A DNA stretch of 64,000 nt from Clostridia bacterium (GCA_017515985.1 JAFWDV010000020.1:1-64000); one strand, 5' to 3'; counted from the first letter of the stretch, positions 51,520-60,740 are shown. Notes: generated by a model from the letters alone, not told the origin. Program-made: numbers and translations.

Positions 51520-53133
51520 TTAAACCTCTATATTATTAAATTTTTTAACTCCACTTGTTTTAAGTCTTTGTAACAATATCACAAAAACAAGAATATACAA
51601 TGCATCAGCTACACTTAAGCATACGTATGCATTTCCACCTAATACGATTATAACCGCTAAAACTGATATAGTAATAATAACCAAGATTAGACCTAACAAA
51701 ACACTAACGCTAGAGCTACTGCTTTGTTTAACAACCTCAGCATCACTATCAGCTTTAAGCTCTGGGAACCTTAAATTTATCAAAATTCCCATTAGCTCTG
51801 CTACAAAAGGAATTACAATGGATGCTACACTTATCAATAATATTTGTATGAAGTTAAATTGAAATTTTATAAAAAATACCAAATCTCCAACTATAATAAA
51901 TGGTAGCATTACAAGCACGGCTGTATAAACCTTTGACATTATTATCGTATATGGCTTAACTGGTAAACTCTTAAGTGTACTGAAAAATTTTCCTTCCAAA
52001 GAAATCATAGAGCTTGTTATTGATGATGTAAGTGAACCAAATACAAGTATTCCAAATAACATAACTGGTACATATGACTTTATGATTTCTGTTGAAACTG
52101 GTAACTGTCTAATTATTTCATTGTCCATAATTGAATCAAACTTAATTGATAAAATTACACACGCCACAACAAAAATTACAAGACCAAATATAGCATTAAC
52201 CACAAGAACCGGAGTGTTTATGAATTTCTTTAGCTCTTTACTAATCAAAGCTACTAATGGTTTGTGTGTTTTAAATTTATACGTCTTTTTCTTACTACCT
52301 TTACTAATCATCTTTAAACTTGAATTGATTTTAAAGTATACTTTACTTATGACAAATATCGTAATAAAGGTAGCTACTATATGTACTCCTATAAATATTA
52401 ATAAATCAGCGATATTAAACGATGTTACTAGCTTCGTATATGCAGCCGATGGATAGTATATTCTTTCAATTGTTTCTCCTATTGGAGATGCGTTATTTCC
52501 AAAATTATTAAGCAACATTTGTGAATTAAACGAAGCATACAATACTCCAAGTAAAATAACCATACTTACAATTATTTGCATAATATTTCTTTTTTTGAAT
52601 TTAGCTGAAATTGCTGATGTAATCGCTCCAACTACACAAGAAATAACAATTGGAACTATTGGTAATAAAATTATCGCAATTATTGATACTAAGTAAAAAT
52701 GTACTCCTGGGTACGTATGTATTGCATATGCAATCATAGTTGGAATTAAAAACATCGAACTATACAATAATTCAAATACGTAAAACTTAAAAATTCTGAT
52801 AAACACCACAGTAGATTTTTTTATTGGCAATGAAAGAAGCATATCATCATCTTTACAATTAAATAACAAACTTCCCGATTTATATATTCCCTCAATTATT
52901 ATAAGCATAGCTGTGATAAACGAAAACACCGTTAAAAGCACATTTTCTTGATGAATTGGTGAAAGTACTTCTAAAAACGTACAAGCATACCCAAAAATAA
53001 AAAACATAAATAAAGCATATAATGCAATCGCTATATATTTGCTATTTGTTTTTGTTTTATCTTTCTTTTTAACTCTAAAAAGACTCATATTATCTGACAT
53101 ACAAGCCCTAATCAATGATTTTATTTTACTCAT
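51520..53133 (-). CDS. ABC-2 type exporter permease (large)
   Basis: 537 residues with about 12 predicted helices in two halves, with motifs such as SIHQENVLLTVFSFITAMLIIIEGIYKSG and MISLEGKFFSTLKSLPVKPYTIIMSKV, the latter typical of YthB/putative ABC exporter permeases. It ends with a hydrophobic bundle (ITISVLAVIIVLGG). It follows the ATPase with two bases between. The substrate is unknown; class members export peptides or lipids. Confidence 0.85.
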   Translation of the reverse strand: MSKIKSLIRACMSDNMSLFRVKKKDKTKTNSKYIAIALYALFMFFIFGYACTFLEVLSPIHQENVLLTVFSFITAMLIIIEGIYKSGSLLFNCKDDDMLLSLPIKKSTVVFIRIFKFYVFELLYSSMFLIPTMIAYAIHTYPGVHFYLVSIIAIILLPIVPIVISCVVGAITSAISAKFKKRNIMQIIVSMVILLGVLYASFNSQMLLNNFGNNASPIGETIERIYYPSAAYTKLVTSFNIADLLIFIGVHIVATFITIFVISKVYFKINSSLKMISKGSKKKTYKFKTHKPLVALISKELKKFINTPVLVVNAIFGLVIFVVACVILSIKFDSIMDNEIIRQLPVSTEIIKSYVPVMLFGILVFGSLTSSITSSMISLEGKFFSTLKSLPVKPYTIIMSKVYTAVLVMLPFIIVGDLVFFIKFQFNFIQILLISVASIVIPFVAELMGILINLRFPELKADSDAEVVKQSSSSSVSVLLGLILVIITISVLAVIIVLGGNAYVCLSVADALYILVFVILLQRLKTSGVKKFNNIEV

Positions 53134-53135
53134 AA

Positions 53136-53840
53136 TTAGCTCTCCAATTCTAAAAATACTTTTTCCAAACCTTTATCTCCTTTGACTTCTTCCATGCTTC
53201 CAACTTTCATAAGCTCTCCTTTTTTTATAATTGCAACTCTAGAGCATAATTTTTCCGCTACCTCAAGAATATGTGTTGAATAGAAAATTATTTTTCCTTC
53301 TTTTGCCATCTGATTCATTACTTCTTTAACATCATGAACAGCTTTGGGGTCAAGACCAACAAAAGGCTCATCCATAATAAGAACTTTAGGATTATGTGCA
53401 AGAGCCGCTATAAGCGCAATTTTTTGTTTCATACCATGTGAAAAAGATCCAATCGCATCATTTAAATTTTCTTCTATTTCGAACATTTTAGAATATTTTT
53501 TTATGTTGTTTGCTCTTGTTTCTTTATCAATTTCATACATATCACATATAAAATTAATAAAATCTATAGCTTTCATATTATCGTATAATTCTGGATTATC
53601 TGGAACATATGCCATTTCCTTCTTACATTCGACAGGATTGCTCTTTATAGATTTTCCATTTATTAATATTTCACCTTCGTTAAAATCATGTATACCTACA
53701 ATAGATTTAATAAGCGTCGTTTTTCCCGCTCCATTATGACCTATAAAGGCAAAAATATCACCATCGTTAACATTAAAAGTAATATTCTTAAGTGCAACTT
53801 TATCTCCATATTTTTTCGTAACATTCTTAATCTCAATCAT
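53136..53840 (-). CDS. ABC transporter ATP-binding protein
   Basis: 234 residues. Seen: Walker A GHNGAGKTT, FSHGMKQKIALIAAL signature, Walker B VLIMDEPFVGLDP, and the H-loop YSTHILEVAEKLC. It couples to the large permease at 51520. RBS AAAGGAG. A typical two-gene exporter. Confidence 0.93.
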   Translation of the reverse strand: MIEIKNVTKKYGDKVALKNITFNVNDGDIFAFIGHNGAGKTTLIKSIVGIHDFNEGEILINGKSIKSNPVECKKEMAYVPDNPELYDNMKAIDFINFICDMYEIDKETRANNIKKYSKMFEIEENLNDAIGSFSHGMKQKIALIAALAHNPKVLIMDEPFVGLDPKAVHDVKEVMNQMAKEGKIIFYSTHILEVAEKLCSRVAIIKKGELMKVGSMEEVKGDKGLEKVFLELES

Positions 53841-53928
53841 ATAAAAACTCCTTTTTATGATAATATATCATAAAGCTATAAAAATAACAATTATGATTAG
53901 CTCTTTTTTCTTATCATTCTAAGAGCAC

Positions 53929-53958
53929 CAAAAACGGATGTGCATACAGCACACCCGT
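53929..53958 (-). terminator. Terminator of the dockerin gene
   Basis: Stem ACGGaTGTGC / GCACAcCCGT, a five-base loop, then TTTTT on the minus strand. Confidence 0.85.
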
Positions 53959-53972
53959 CTTGGAGGACACTC

Positions 53973-54551
53973 TTACTTGATTCCGAGCACCCACTTCTGA
54001 AGATAAACAAGGTCTAATACAGAGACTTCGCCGTCGGCGTTCATATCCGCCAAGGTATATTCTACATTGTTCCAAGTCGTATCCTCAATAAGTTTTCTTT
54101 TCATCACTGCCAGATCAAAGACGTCGACGATTCCATCGTCATACATATCTCCAATCACGTATCCGTTGTGGGATTCCACAACGGCATCCTTTGTGTCCTC
54201 GAACGAAATATAAAGAAGAATCCCCTTCTTTTTGGTGCAATGTCTAGGAGTATATACGCGGTACCGTTGTTTTTCAGCGTCTACGCTGATTATCCATAGT
54301 GCCTCGTATGACTCTGTAGTTTCCTTCTTACCGCTTGGTCTATACAGATCCACACAGTAATCGATGGAAATCACATCACACGGCTTTATAGTCCGTTCTT
54401 CGGCTGTTGCCGCCCCAGCAGCTGACCCTGCCATAGCGACTGTTCCTTCCACCTCGGCAGAAAAAGAATTTACCGAGGTGTTTCCAAATAAAACCATACC
54501 TGCACTCGCAAGCACTGCAGCAATTGCTGCCGCAAAGATCTTATTTGTCAT
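53973..54551 (-). CDS. Secreted dockerin type I-domain protein
   Basis: 192 residues: signal peptide (IFAAAIAAVLASAGMVLFG), an Ala/Gly-rich stretch, a small beta domain (YEALWIISVDAEKQRYRVY, GILLYISFED), and a C-terminal pair of dockerin-like calcium loops: GDMYDDGIVDVFDLAVMKRKL and ADMNADGEVSVLDLVYLQKWV. Dockerins bind cohesins on scaffoldins to form cellulosomes; no cohesin is visible here. The start ATG at 54551 has GGGAG upstream. Codons are GC-richer than flanking genes, and the unit has its own promoter and terminator. The lone dockerin may have another use, such as protein-protein contact at the surface. Confidence 0.8.
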   Translation of the reverse strand: MTNKIFAAAIAAVLASAGMVLFGNTSVNSFSAEVEGTVAMAGSAAGAATAEERTIKPCDVISIDYCVDLYRPSGKKETTESYEALWIISVDAEKQRYRVYTPRHCTKKKGILLYISFEDTKDAVVESHNGYVIGDMYDDGIVDVFDLAVMKRKLIEDTTWNNVEYTLADMNADGEVSVLDLVYLQKWVLGIK

Positions 54552-54587
54552 AAAATTCAACTCCCTTCTGTTGAATAATATACTATA

Positions 54588-54616
54588 ATTATATTACATA
54601 ATTCGAAATATGTCAA
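54588..54616 (-). promoter_or_regulatory. Promoter of the dockerin gene
   Basis: Minus-strand TTGACA (54611-54616), exactly 17 bases, TATAAT (54588-54593): a perfect consensus. Confidence 0.85.
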
Positions 54617-54665
54617 AATTGAAACTTTTTACACACATTTTTCTATAATTTTTTTATAATATTCA

Positions 54666-54694
54666 TTGCATTGTAAAAATCCTTATGCTAGAAT
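54666..54694 (+). promoter_or_regulatory. Promoter of the HPr-like gene
   Basis: TTGCAT (54666-54671), 17 bases, TAGAAT (54689-54694). The leader of about 170 nt to the ATG at 54874 has no recognised riboswitch. Confidence 0.6.
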
Positions 54695-54873
54695 TCGGAT
54701 TAAGAAGGAGATTATCCAAAGACAAATCGTTAAAATATCTTCGTTTTAGCGGTGGTACACAAAAGCACACGTATATCAATTAACACGTATGTAAAAAGCT
54801 CTTAAAATTACGGTCATTGTTTTTTGAGCTAGCTTCCAAATGACAAAGTTGAAATTTTCAACGGGAGGTTATT

Positions 54874-55140
54874 ATGCAGAAGAGAACAGTAACGGTCAAT
54901 AATCAGATTGGCATCCGGGCAAGAACTGCAACAATTTTTTTGCAGAAAGCAGGAGAATTCGAATCATCAGTCCACATCAAGTACAAGACCGCCCTTGTTA
55001 ACGGCAAAAGCCTTTTAGGTATTCTGTCTGCTCAAATTCTGGGTGGATCTGAAATTGAGATTTGGACGGACGGTGCTGATGAACTTGCAGCAGCAGATGC
55101 ACTGGTAGATCTTGTTAATTCTGGATTTATTGACTACTAG
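54874..55140 (+). CDS. Crh-like HPr paralogue lacking the phosphoacceptor His
   Basis: 88 residues of HPr fold. The active-site region reads NQIGIRARTATIFLQKAGEF: Arg stands where HPr has His15, and Thr replaces Pro18 (usual GLHARPA). The regulatory region is kept: VNGKSLLGILSAQILGGSEI matches VNGKSIMGLLS with the Ser46 equivalent. This is the pattern of Bacillus Crh (His15 to Gln), which cannot carry PTS phosphate but can be Ser-phosphorylated as a corepressor for CcpA. RBS GGGAGG. GC-richer than its neighbours. A regulatory role is inference. Confidence 0.8.
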   Translation: MQKRTVTVNNQIGIRARTATIFLQKAGEFESSVHIKYKTALVNGKSLLGILSAQILGGSEIEIWTDGADELAAADALVDLVNSGFIDY

Positions 55141-55141
55141 T

Positions 55142-55183
55142 AAAAAAGGTTGCCACTTTGAAAAAAGTGGCAACCTTTTTTTT
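55142..55183. terminator. Bidirectional terminator, HPr-like/nrdG
   Basis: A perfect stem AAAGGTTGCCACTTT with its complement, flanked by A-runs and T-runs in both directions. Confidence 0.95.
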
Positions 55184-55185
55184 AT

Positions 55186-55677
55186 TTATACTATTGTTAT
55201 AATCTTTTGTTCACTTAAACTTTTCTGTACATCAATAACTCTTTGGTTTGATGACCCTCTATATTTTAACCTAAAATCATGTAATTCATCTTGATACTGG
55301 CCATCTACTAAAACATCAACATATTTCATAACAGCCTTATCTTTTAAACCTTCGTCGAATTTAAATCCAGACCAAACCCATAGATTCTTATTAGGATACT
55401 TTTCTTTAAATGCTTTTGCTAGCTTAGTAGTTCCATCAATATTGTTAGGATGCATAGGCTCTCCTCCAAGTATTGATAGCCCCTTAATATGAGATTGTCC
55501 ACAAAGTTCTAGAATTTCATCTATTGTTTTGTCATCAAGCTCTTTGCCTCCATTAAAATCCCACGTTTCTTTATTAAAGCAGTTTTTACAGTGAAAACTA
55601 CAACCCTGCATAAATACAGACACTCTAACTCCAGGGCCATTTGATATATCCATTTTTCTAATTTGATTATATCTCAT
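55186..55677 (-). CDS. nrdG: Anaerobic ribonucleotide reductase activase
   Basis: 163 residues. Radical-SAM enzyme that installs the glycyl radical on NrdD. Seen: GCSFHCKNCFN (C-x3-C-x2-C, the 4Fe-4S motif), GLSILGGEPMHP (SAM-binding GGEP) and NLWVWSGFKFDE. It is three bases downstream of nrdD, the usual operon. Confidence 0.95.
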   Translation of the reverse strand: MRYNQIRKMDISNGPGVRVSVFMQGCSFHCKNCFNKETWDFNGGKELDDKTIDEILELCGQSHIKGLSILGGEPMHPNNIDGTTKLAKAFKEKYPNKNLWVWSGFKFDEGLKDKAVMKYVDVLVDGQYQDELHDFRLKYRGSSNQRVIDVQKSLSEQKIITIV

Positions 55678-55679
55678 AA

Positions 55680-57872
55680 TTAATCCGCCACCTTATTATC
55701 TATGTGTAGTACTCTTTCTTTTATTTCTTGAGTTCTACCCTTATTCCAGAAGTTACTTCCAATATAACCACAAGTTCTTCTTGCAACATTTAGAGTGTTA
55801 TGATCTCTATTTCCGCAATTTGGGCAATACCATTCAAGATTTTCATCAATTAATATTTCGCCATCATATCCACATTTTTGGCAATAATCTGATTTTGTAT
55901 TCATCTCAGCGTACATAATGTTATCATATATAAACTTAATAACATCCGTTACAGCTTCTATATTGTCTTGTAGATTTGGTGTTTCAATATATGATATAGC
56001 TCCACCTGGGCTTAATTTTTGGAATTCGCTTTCTAATTTTAATTTAGAGAATGCATCAATTTCCTCGAATACAGGAACATGGTATGAGTTAGTTATATAT
56101 CCTCTATCCGTAATTCCTTTAATTGTTCCAAATCTTTGTTGTAAACATTTTGCAAATTTATATGTTGTTGATTCTATTGGTGTTCCATATACAGAATAGT
56201 CAATATCCTCTTCTTCTTTCCATTTCTTTGCTGCATCGTTTAAATGTTGCATTACTTTTAATCCAAATTCCTTTCCTTCGCCGTTATCAGTGTGAGAATG
56301 TCCTGTCATATATTTTACACACTCGTATAAACCTGCATATCCAAGTGAAATAGTAGAATATCCATGGTGTAATAACTCATGTATTGACTCACCCTTTTCT
56401 AATCTAGCCAAAGCTCCGTGTTGCCATAGTATTGGAGCCACATCGCTTGTTACATTACTTAATCTCTTATGTCTGATTTGTAATGCTTTATGGCAAAGCT
56501 CAAGTCTTTCATCAAATATCTTCCAGAATTTATCAAAATCTCGCTCTGATGATAATGCAATATCTGGTAAGTTAATTGTAACAACACCTTGGTTGAATCT
56601 TCCGTAATATTTTCCTTTTCCTTCAACATAATTCTTAGCTTTTGCAATATTACCTAGGCTCATTGTTCTATCTGGTGTTAAGAAAGATCTACATCCCATG
56701 CATGGATAACAATCACCTTCACCCATTTCATTTTTCTTAAGCTCAAGCATAACTTTTTCTGAGATGTAATCTGGTACCATTCTCTTAGCTGTACATTTAG
56801 CAGCTAGCTCTGTTAAATACCAATATTTACTATCTTCATGAATATTATCCTCTTCCAAAACATATAAAAGTTTTGGGAAAGCAGGTGTAATATAAACGCC
56901 CTTTTCATTTTTAAATCCTAGAATTCTTTGATTTAAGAATTCTTCTATTATCATAGCAAGCTCATCTTTATATTCTTCAGTTTCGTTTAAATACATATTA
57001 ACTGATAAGAAAGGTGCTTGACCATTTGTATTTGTCATTGAGTTAACTTGATAATTGAATGTCTGAACTCCATCTGCAACTTCTTTTCTAGTATCTTCTT
57101 CTGCAAGCATTTTACATGTCTCTTCATCCATATCATGAGCTTTATATTTTTTATAATATTTTTCATAACTCAATCTTACAAATGGAGCTAAGTGTGTAAG
57201 AGAAACAGTTGCACCACCATAGCTTGATGATGATACAGCTAAAATTATTTGTGTAGCAATAGTTGCGGCTGTTATGAATCTATGTGGTTTTTCAATCATT
57301 ACACCATTTATGATAGTTCCATTTTGTAGCATATCATCTAGATTTATAAGCTCACAGTTATGAAGTGCATTTTGTGCAAAATAATCTGCATCATGGAAAT
57401 GTATAATTCCTTCATCATGAGCCTTTACTATTTCTTCTGGTAATAAAAATCTTCTTGTAATATCTGTACTTGTTATACCAGCCAAATAGTCTCTTTGGGT
57501 AGTAATTACTGTTGCATTTTTATTTGAATTTTCGTTATTCCAATATTCACTTTCACCTTCAATAAGTTCCTTTATAGTTTGATCTGTTGTATTTGCTTTT
57601 CTAACTAATTCTCTTGTGTATCTATATGTTATATATTTTTTAGCCAATTGATATTTGTCAAATCCCATTAATTTTTCTTCAATGATATCTTGAATATCTT
57701 CAACCAAAATTCTCTTTTTATTTAAATCTTCTATATAATCTATAATTTCTTCTATTTGCTCTTTAGTAACTTTTTCTTTTCCTCTAACTTCTTCATTTGC
57801 CTTTTGAATTGCGACTCTGATTTTTTCAGCATCATAGTCAACTATATGTCCATCTCTTTTAACGATTTTCAT
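55680..57872 (-). CDS. nrdD: Anaerobic ribonucleoside-triphosphate reductase (class III)
   Basis: 730 residues. Reduces NTPs to dNTPs through a glycyl radical, using formate as reductant, only without oxygen. Seen: the N-terminal ATP cone (MKIVKRDGHIVDYDAEKIRVAIQKAN), IIHFHDADYF, GYAGLYECVKYM, the zinc ligands CQKCGYDGEIL and YCPNCGNRDHNTL, and the glycyl-radical loop RRTCGYIGSNFWNKGRTQEI. AAGGGGG precedes the ATG. It makes dNTPs for anaerobic growth. It is divergent from a Crp/Fnr regulator. Confidence 0.97.
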   Translation of the reverse strand: MKIVKRDGHIVDYDAEKIRVAIQKANEEVRGKEKVTKEQIEEIIDYIEDLNKKRILVEDIQDIIEEKLMGFDKYQLAKKYITYRYTRELVRKANTTDQTIKELIEGESEYWNNENSNKNATVITTQRDYLAGITSTDITRRFLLPEEIVKAHDEGIIHFHDADYFAQNALHNCELINLDDMLQNGTIINGVMIEKPHRFITAATIATQIILAVSSSSYGGATVSLTHLAPFVRLSYEKYYKKYKAHDMDEETCKMLAEEDTRKEVADGVQTFNYQVNSMTNTNGQAPFLSVNMYLNETEEYKDELAMIIEEFLNQRILGFKNEKGVYITPAFPKLLYVLEEDNIHEDSKYWYLTELAAKCTAKRMVPDYISEKVMLELKKNEMGEGDCYPCMGCRSFLTPDRTMSLGNIAKAKNYVEGKGKYYGRFNQGVVTINLPDIALSSERDFDKFWKIFDERLELCHKALQIRHKRLSNVTSDVAPILWQHGALARLEKGESIHELLHHGYSTISLGYAGLYECVKYMTGHSHTDNGEGKEFGLKVMQHLNDAAKKWKEEEDIDYSVYGTPIESTTYKFAKCLQQRFGTIKGITDRGYITNSYHVPVFEEIDAFSKLKLESEFQKLSPGGAISYIETPNLQDNIEAVTDVIKFIYDNIMYAEMNTKSDYCQKCGYDGEILIDENLEWYCPNCGNRDHNTLNVARRTCGYIGSNFWNKGRTQEIKERVLHIDNKVAD

Positions 57873-57989
57873 ATCTTTAGTACCCCCTTATTTAAATAAT
57901 AGTTGTAAATTTTCTGTGCAATTTTTTGATGTTTTTCTTTTTTCAACAATCAAATTCTACCAATAATGCTCTAATATAAAAAGTTGCAC

Positions 57990-58018
57990 TTGCACCTTTT
58001 TGAAAATTTTGTTAAAAT
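57990..58018 (+). promoter_or_regulatory. Probable promoter of the Crp/Fnr gene
   Basis: TTGCAC (57990-57995), 17 bases, TAAAAT (58013-58018). TTGCAC appears twice in tandem (57984 and 57990). Transcription would start about ten bases before the ATG. Confidence 0.5.
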
Positions 58019-58034
58019 ATTTTTGGTGATGCTT

Positions 58035-58667
58035 ATGAATACTCCTTTTGCCGATTTATCAAGGCTTCAGACGGATAGATTGTTTGATTTACTCGGCGTA
58101 CATATCTTCAAATACAATAAAAAAGAGGAAATACTGCCAACTATAAAAAATGAAAATATTATATGTATTGTCACATCCGGATCCGCCCAAATAGTTTTCA
58201 TTGAATATAACGGAAATGAAATTATTATTGAAAATTTAGAAAAAGATAGTTTGTTTGGAACATATATATCTACTACCAATAACGAAAACTGTCATATTAT
58301 CGCCAAAGAAGATACTGAAGTTGTTGTTATAGACTATAACAAGCTTATGAATCCTCAAAATTTAAGATATCCATACTTCAATACTTTTTTTAGAAATATT
58401 TTCGATATTATTAATAATAAATTTAAAAATACGAATGAAAGAATCAGAATACTTGAAAAGAAACAGATTCGAGAAAAACTTTTAGAATATTTTGATATCG
58501 AATATAAAAAAAATCGTTCAAGAAATATAGTAATGCCCTTCACTTTGAAGGATCTCGCCGATTATATAGCTGTAAACAGATCTGCAATGTTTAGAGAGCT
58601 TAAACATCTAAAGGATGAAGGGTTTATTGAAATAAAAAGTAAAAAAATAACATTGCTTTACAAATAA
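58035..58667 (+). CDS. Crp/Fnr-family transcription regulator
   Basis: About 210 residues: a cNMP-binding beta-roll domain (NIICIVTSGSAQIVFIEYNGNEIIIENLEKDSLFGTY ... DTEVVVIDYNKL), a dimerisation helix, and an HTH_Crp domain (FTLKDLADYIAVNRSAMFRELKHLKDEGFIEIKSKKITL). It has no N-terminal Cys cluster, so it is not an Fe-S Fnr; the ligand is unknown. The ATG at 58035 has GGTG upstream; a start further upstream lacks an RBS. It is divergent from nrdDG and may control it (inference). Confidence 0.85.
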   Translation: MNTPFADLSRLQTDRLFDLLGVHIFKYNKKEEILPTIKNENIICIVTSGSAQIVFIEYNGNEIIIENLEKDSLFGTYISTTNNENCHIIAKEDTEVVVIDYNKLMNPQNLRYPYFNTFFRNIFDIINNKFKNTNERIRILEKKQIREKLLEYFDIEYKKNRSRNIVMPFTLKDLADYIAVNRSAMFRELKHLKDEGFIEIKSKKITLLYK

Positions 58668-58670
58668 AAA

Positions 58671-58708
58671 AGAAAAAGCAGGTGATTTTGACGTCACCTG
58701 CTTTTTCT
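58671..58708. terminator. Bidirectional terminator
   Basis: AGAAAAAGCAGGTGA and its complement TCACCTGCTTTTTCT around an eight-base loop, between the convergent Crp/Fnr and 91-residue protein genes. Confidence 0.95.
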
Positions 58709-58724
58709 TGGGGCTAAACCTTAG

Positions 58725-59000
58725 CTAAATCTGTCGTGCGAAATGGATGTAATCCTTCACGCACATTTCATTTGCGAACTCCAGCTCGATGTAACATTCT
58801 TTTTCCGTTACTTCTATCTTTCTGATTCGAGCCTCAAGTTCATCTGCAAACATAAGGGCAACAGATTCGTTTGACAGGGGTTCATACTTCATTCGCCAGT
58901 TCCAGATAATTTTTGAATCCTTTACAGAATCTACGTTTTCCGGTACTGAAAGAACAAGCTGTACTCCTCCTTCCTTTGTCTCACTTACTTTTGGTTTCAC
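58725..59000 (-). CDS. 91-residue hypothetical protein, GC-rich
   Basis: 91 residues, unrecognised. A central IIWNWRMKYEPLSNESVALMF segment and a strand-helix end (KECYIELEFANEMCVKDYIHF) suggest a small alpha/beta domain. It starts at a GTG, eight bases after AGGAGG. It has a perfect promoter and a strong terminator, and visibly higher GC than its neighbours, so it looks like a self-contained acquired gene. Confidence 0.6.
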   Translation of the reverse strand: MKPKVSETKEGGVQLVLSVPENVDSVKDSKIIWNWRMKYEPLSNESVALMFADELEARIRKIEVTEKECYIELEFANEMCVKDYIHFARQI

Positions 59001-59087
59001 CTTACTGTCCTCCTTGTATAGATTTTCCGGAGGTGTGTCCTCCGAAATTCGAAGAACATAAATCCTACTGCCCTATTAGTGAGTCCA

Positions 59088-59116
59088 ATTATATCATTTA
59101 TTATATTTTATGTCAA
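59088..59116 (-). promoter_or_regulatory. Promoter of the 91-residue protein gene
   Basis: Minus-strand TTGACA (59111-59116), 17 bases, TATAAT (59088-59093): a perfect consensus. The leader (about 80 nt) contains the hairpin CGGAGGacacaCCTCCG at about 59030-59046. Confidence 0.85.
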
Positions 59117-59156
59117 TTTATATAGCATAAAATTGATTATTTTTTATTTAAATATT

Positions 59157-59202
59157 TTTACCAATATGTCTAATTGACTTTTCTGGTAACTGAGTGTAAT
59201 AT
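59157..59202 (+). promoter_or_regulatory. Operator-like inverted repeat and promoter of the double-HTH regulator
   Basis: TTTACCAA at 59157 and TGGTAA at 59184 bracket ATTGACTTTT. TTGACT (59174-59179), 17 bases, TAATAT (59197-59202) form a promoter that overlaps the right half-site. Near-identical to 62518-62550. Autoregulation by the gene just downstream is likely. Confidence 0.75.
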
Positions 59203-59280
59203 CATTACAAAAGGTACAAAACAATTAGAAAGGAGATTTAATTTAGCTATATGCACTTTGGCTAGATTATATATAAAGCT

Positions 59281-60657
59281 ATGAATTTCGGAGATGAACT
59301 AAAAAAATATATGAAAGAGCTTGATTGCTCTACAAAAGATATATGTAAAATTTCAGGGCTTTCCCCTACACTTATAAGTAGATACTTGAATAATAAAAGA
59401 TGTCCTAAAGCAGACAGTATTTATATGAAAAATATAATTGATAGCTTGTACGCAATTTCACAGCAAAAAGGTATAAATCTTTCAAAAAAATCGATATCTG
59501 AAAACTTAATATCTGCACTAAACAACGACGAAATTGATTATGAAATATTTGTTACGAATTTTAACACATTACTTGATGAACTAAAAATCTCAACTGTAGA
59601 TTTATCAAAATCTCTGGGCTATGACACATCATTCATTTCAAGGATAAAGAATAAAGAAAGACGTCCAGCAGATTTAGAAAGCTTTATTGAAAAACTTTCG
59701 TGGTATATTTCTAATAACTACAATGATATAGATCAAAAACAAAAGATTTCATCGTTATTTGGGTGTGATATACATATATTAAATGATAAAGATCAATATT
59801 CAAAAATTGCATATACGTATATCACAAGCTCACATGCACCTAAAAATGATGATATTGAAAAATTTTTAACAAAATTAGATACATTTAAACTAAGTGACTA
59901 TGTCAAAACAGATTTTAACAAAATAAAAATTCCTACTACTCCAATTCTGTTAAAAAATAGTAAAACATTTTACGGCGTAGAAGGTCGAAAAAAAGCAGAA
60001 GGAGAATTTTTAAAAATAACACTTCTTTCAAAAAGCAAAGAACCTATATTTTTCTATAGTAATCTTCCAATTTTAAAAACTGGTGAAGATGAAACCTTCA
60101 AGAAAAAATGGATTTTAGCAATAACTATGTTACTAAAAAGAGGATTACATCTGAATATTGTTCACAATGTAGATAGACCTTTAAATGAAATGCTTATGGG
60201 ATTAGAATGCTGGATTCCAGTCTATATGACAGGTTTAATATCGCCATATTATTTTGAAACACCTCCATCAAATTTCTTTTTAGGGTCACATTGTGTTTCA
60301 GGCTCTGTCTCGATGTCAAGCGAATGTTTAAAAAATAACGAAGACAAAAGCAGATTCTATTTGACAACAAAAAAAGATGAAGTTGAATTTGCAAAAGAAA
60401 AGGCATCATACATGCTAAAAAAAGCCAAACCGTTGATGAAAATCTTTAAAGAAAATGAAATTAAAGAGCTTGATTCTTTCATGAAGAAACAAGATAAATC
60501 TCGTATAAAAAATGTAGAAAAAGAAATGTTTACTAACATAGATTTTAGCATCTACGACGACGAATGGATTATGATTAACAAAAAAAATTCACCTGAAATT
60601 CATTTTGTAATTTACAATAAGAAACTAATATCAGCAATAAAAAATTGGATAAAATGA
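59281..60657 (+). CDS. Regulator with two N-terminal XRE-type HTH domains
   Basis: 458 residues. Residues about 1-55 (LDCSTKDICKISGLSPTLISRYLNNKR) and 90-140 (LKISTVDLSKSLGYDTSFISRIKNKERRP) are two lambda-repressor-like helix-turn-helix units. The remaining 300 residues contain no named domain I recognise (KEPIFFYSNLPIL, ECWIPVYMTGLISPYYFETPPSNFFLGSHC, and a charged C-terminus); a ligand or stress sensor is possible. AAAGGAG precedes the ATG by about 40 bases, so the start is uncertain. Its site is repeated upstream of the surface protein at 60741, which makes that a likely target. Confidence 0.75.
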   Translation: MNFGDELKKYMKELDCSTKDICKISGLSPTLISRYLNNKRCPKADSIYMKNIIDSLYAISQQKGINLSKKSISENLISALNNDEIDYEIFVTNFNTLLDELKISTVDLSKSLGYDTSFISRIKNKERRPADLESFIEKLSWYISNNYNDIDQKQKISSLFGCDIHILNDKDQYSKIAYTYITSSHAPKNDDIEKFLTKLDTFKLSDYVKTDFNKIKIPTTPILLKNSKTFYGVEGRKKAEGEFLKITLLSKSKEPIFFYSNLPILKTGEDETFKKKWILAITMLLKRGLHLNIVHNVDRPLNEMLMGLECWIPVYMTGLISPYYFETPPSNFFLGSHCVSGSVSMSSECLKNNEDKSRFYLTTKKDEVEFAKEKASYMLKKAKPLMKIFKENEIKELDSFMKKQDKSRIKNVEKEMFTNIDFSIYDDEWIMINKKNSPEIHFVIYNKKLISAIKNWIK

Positions 60658-60663
60658 AATTTT

Positions 60664-60713
60664 GGGGACGGAGGAAAAATTTTTCCATTGCGGAAATTTT
60701 TTCCTCCGTCCCC
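60664..60713. repeat. GGGACGGAGGAAAAATTT-type palindrome
   Basis: GGGGACGGAGGAAAAATTTTT, a short loop, and its complement ending CCTCCGTCCCC. A T-run follows on both strands. Placed between the convergent regulator and surface-protein genes, it can terminate both. Confidence 0.9.
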
Positions 60714-60740
60714 AAATTTTTTTCTTTATAATATCAGAAA

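Noticed and set aside
54748-54758. AGCGGTGGTAC resembling the T-box antiterminator core
   Set aside because: No full T-box consensus, no specifier hairpin, and the gene downstream is HPr-like, not a tRNA-linked gene.
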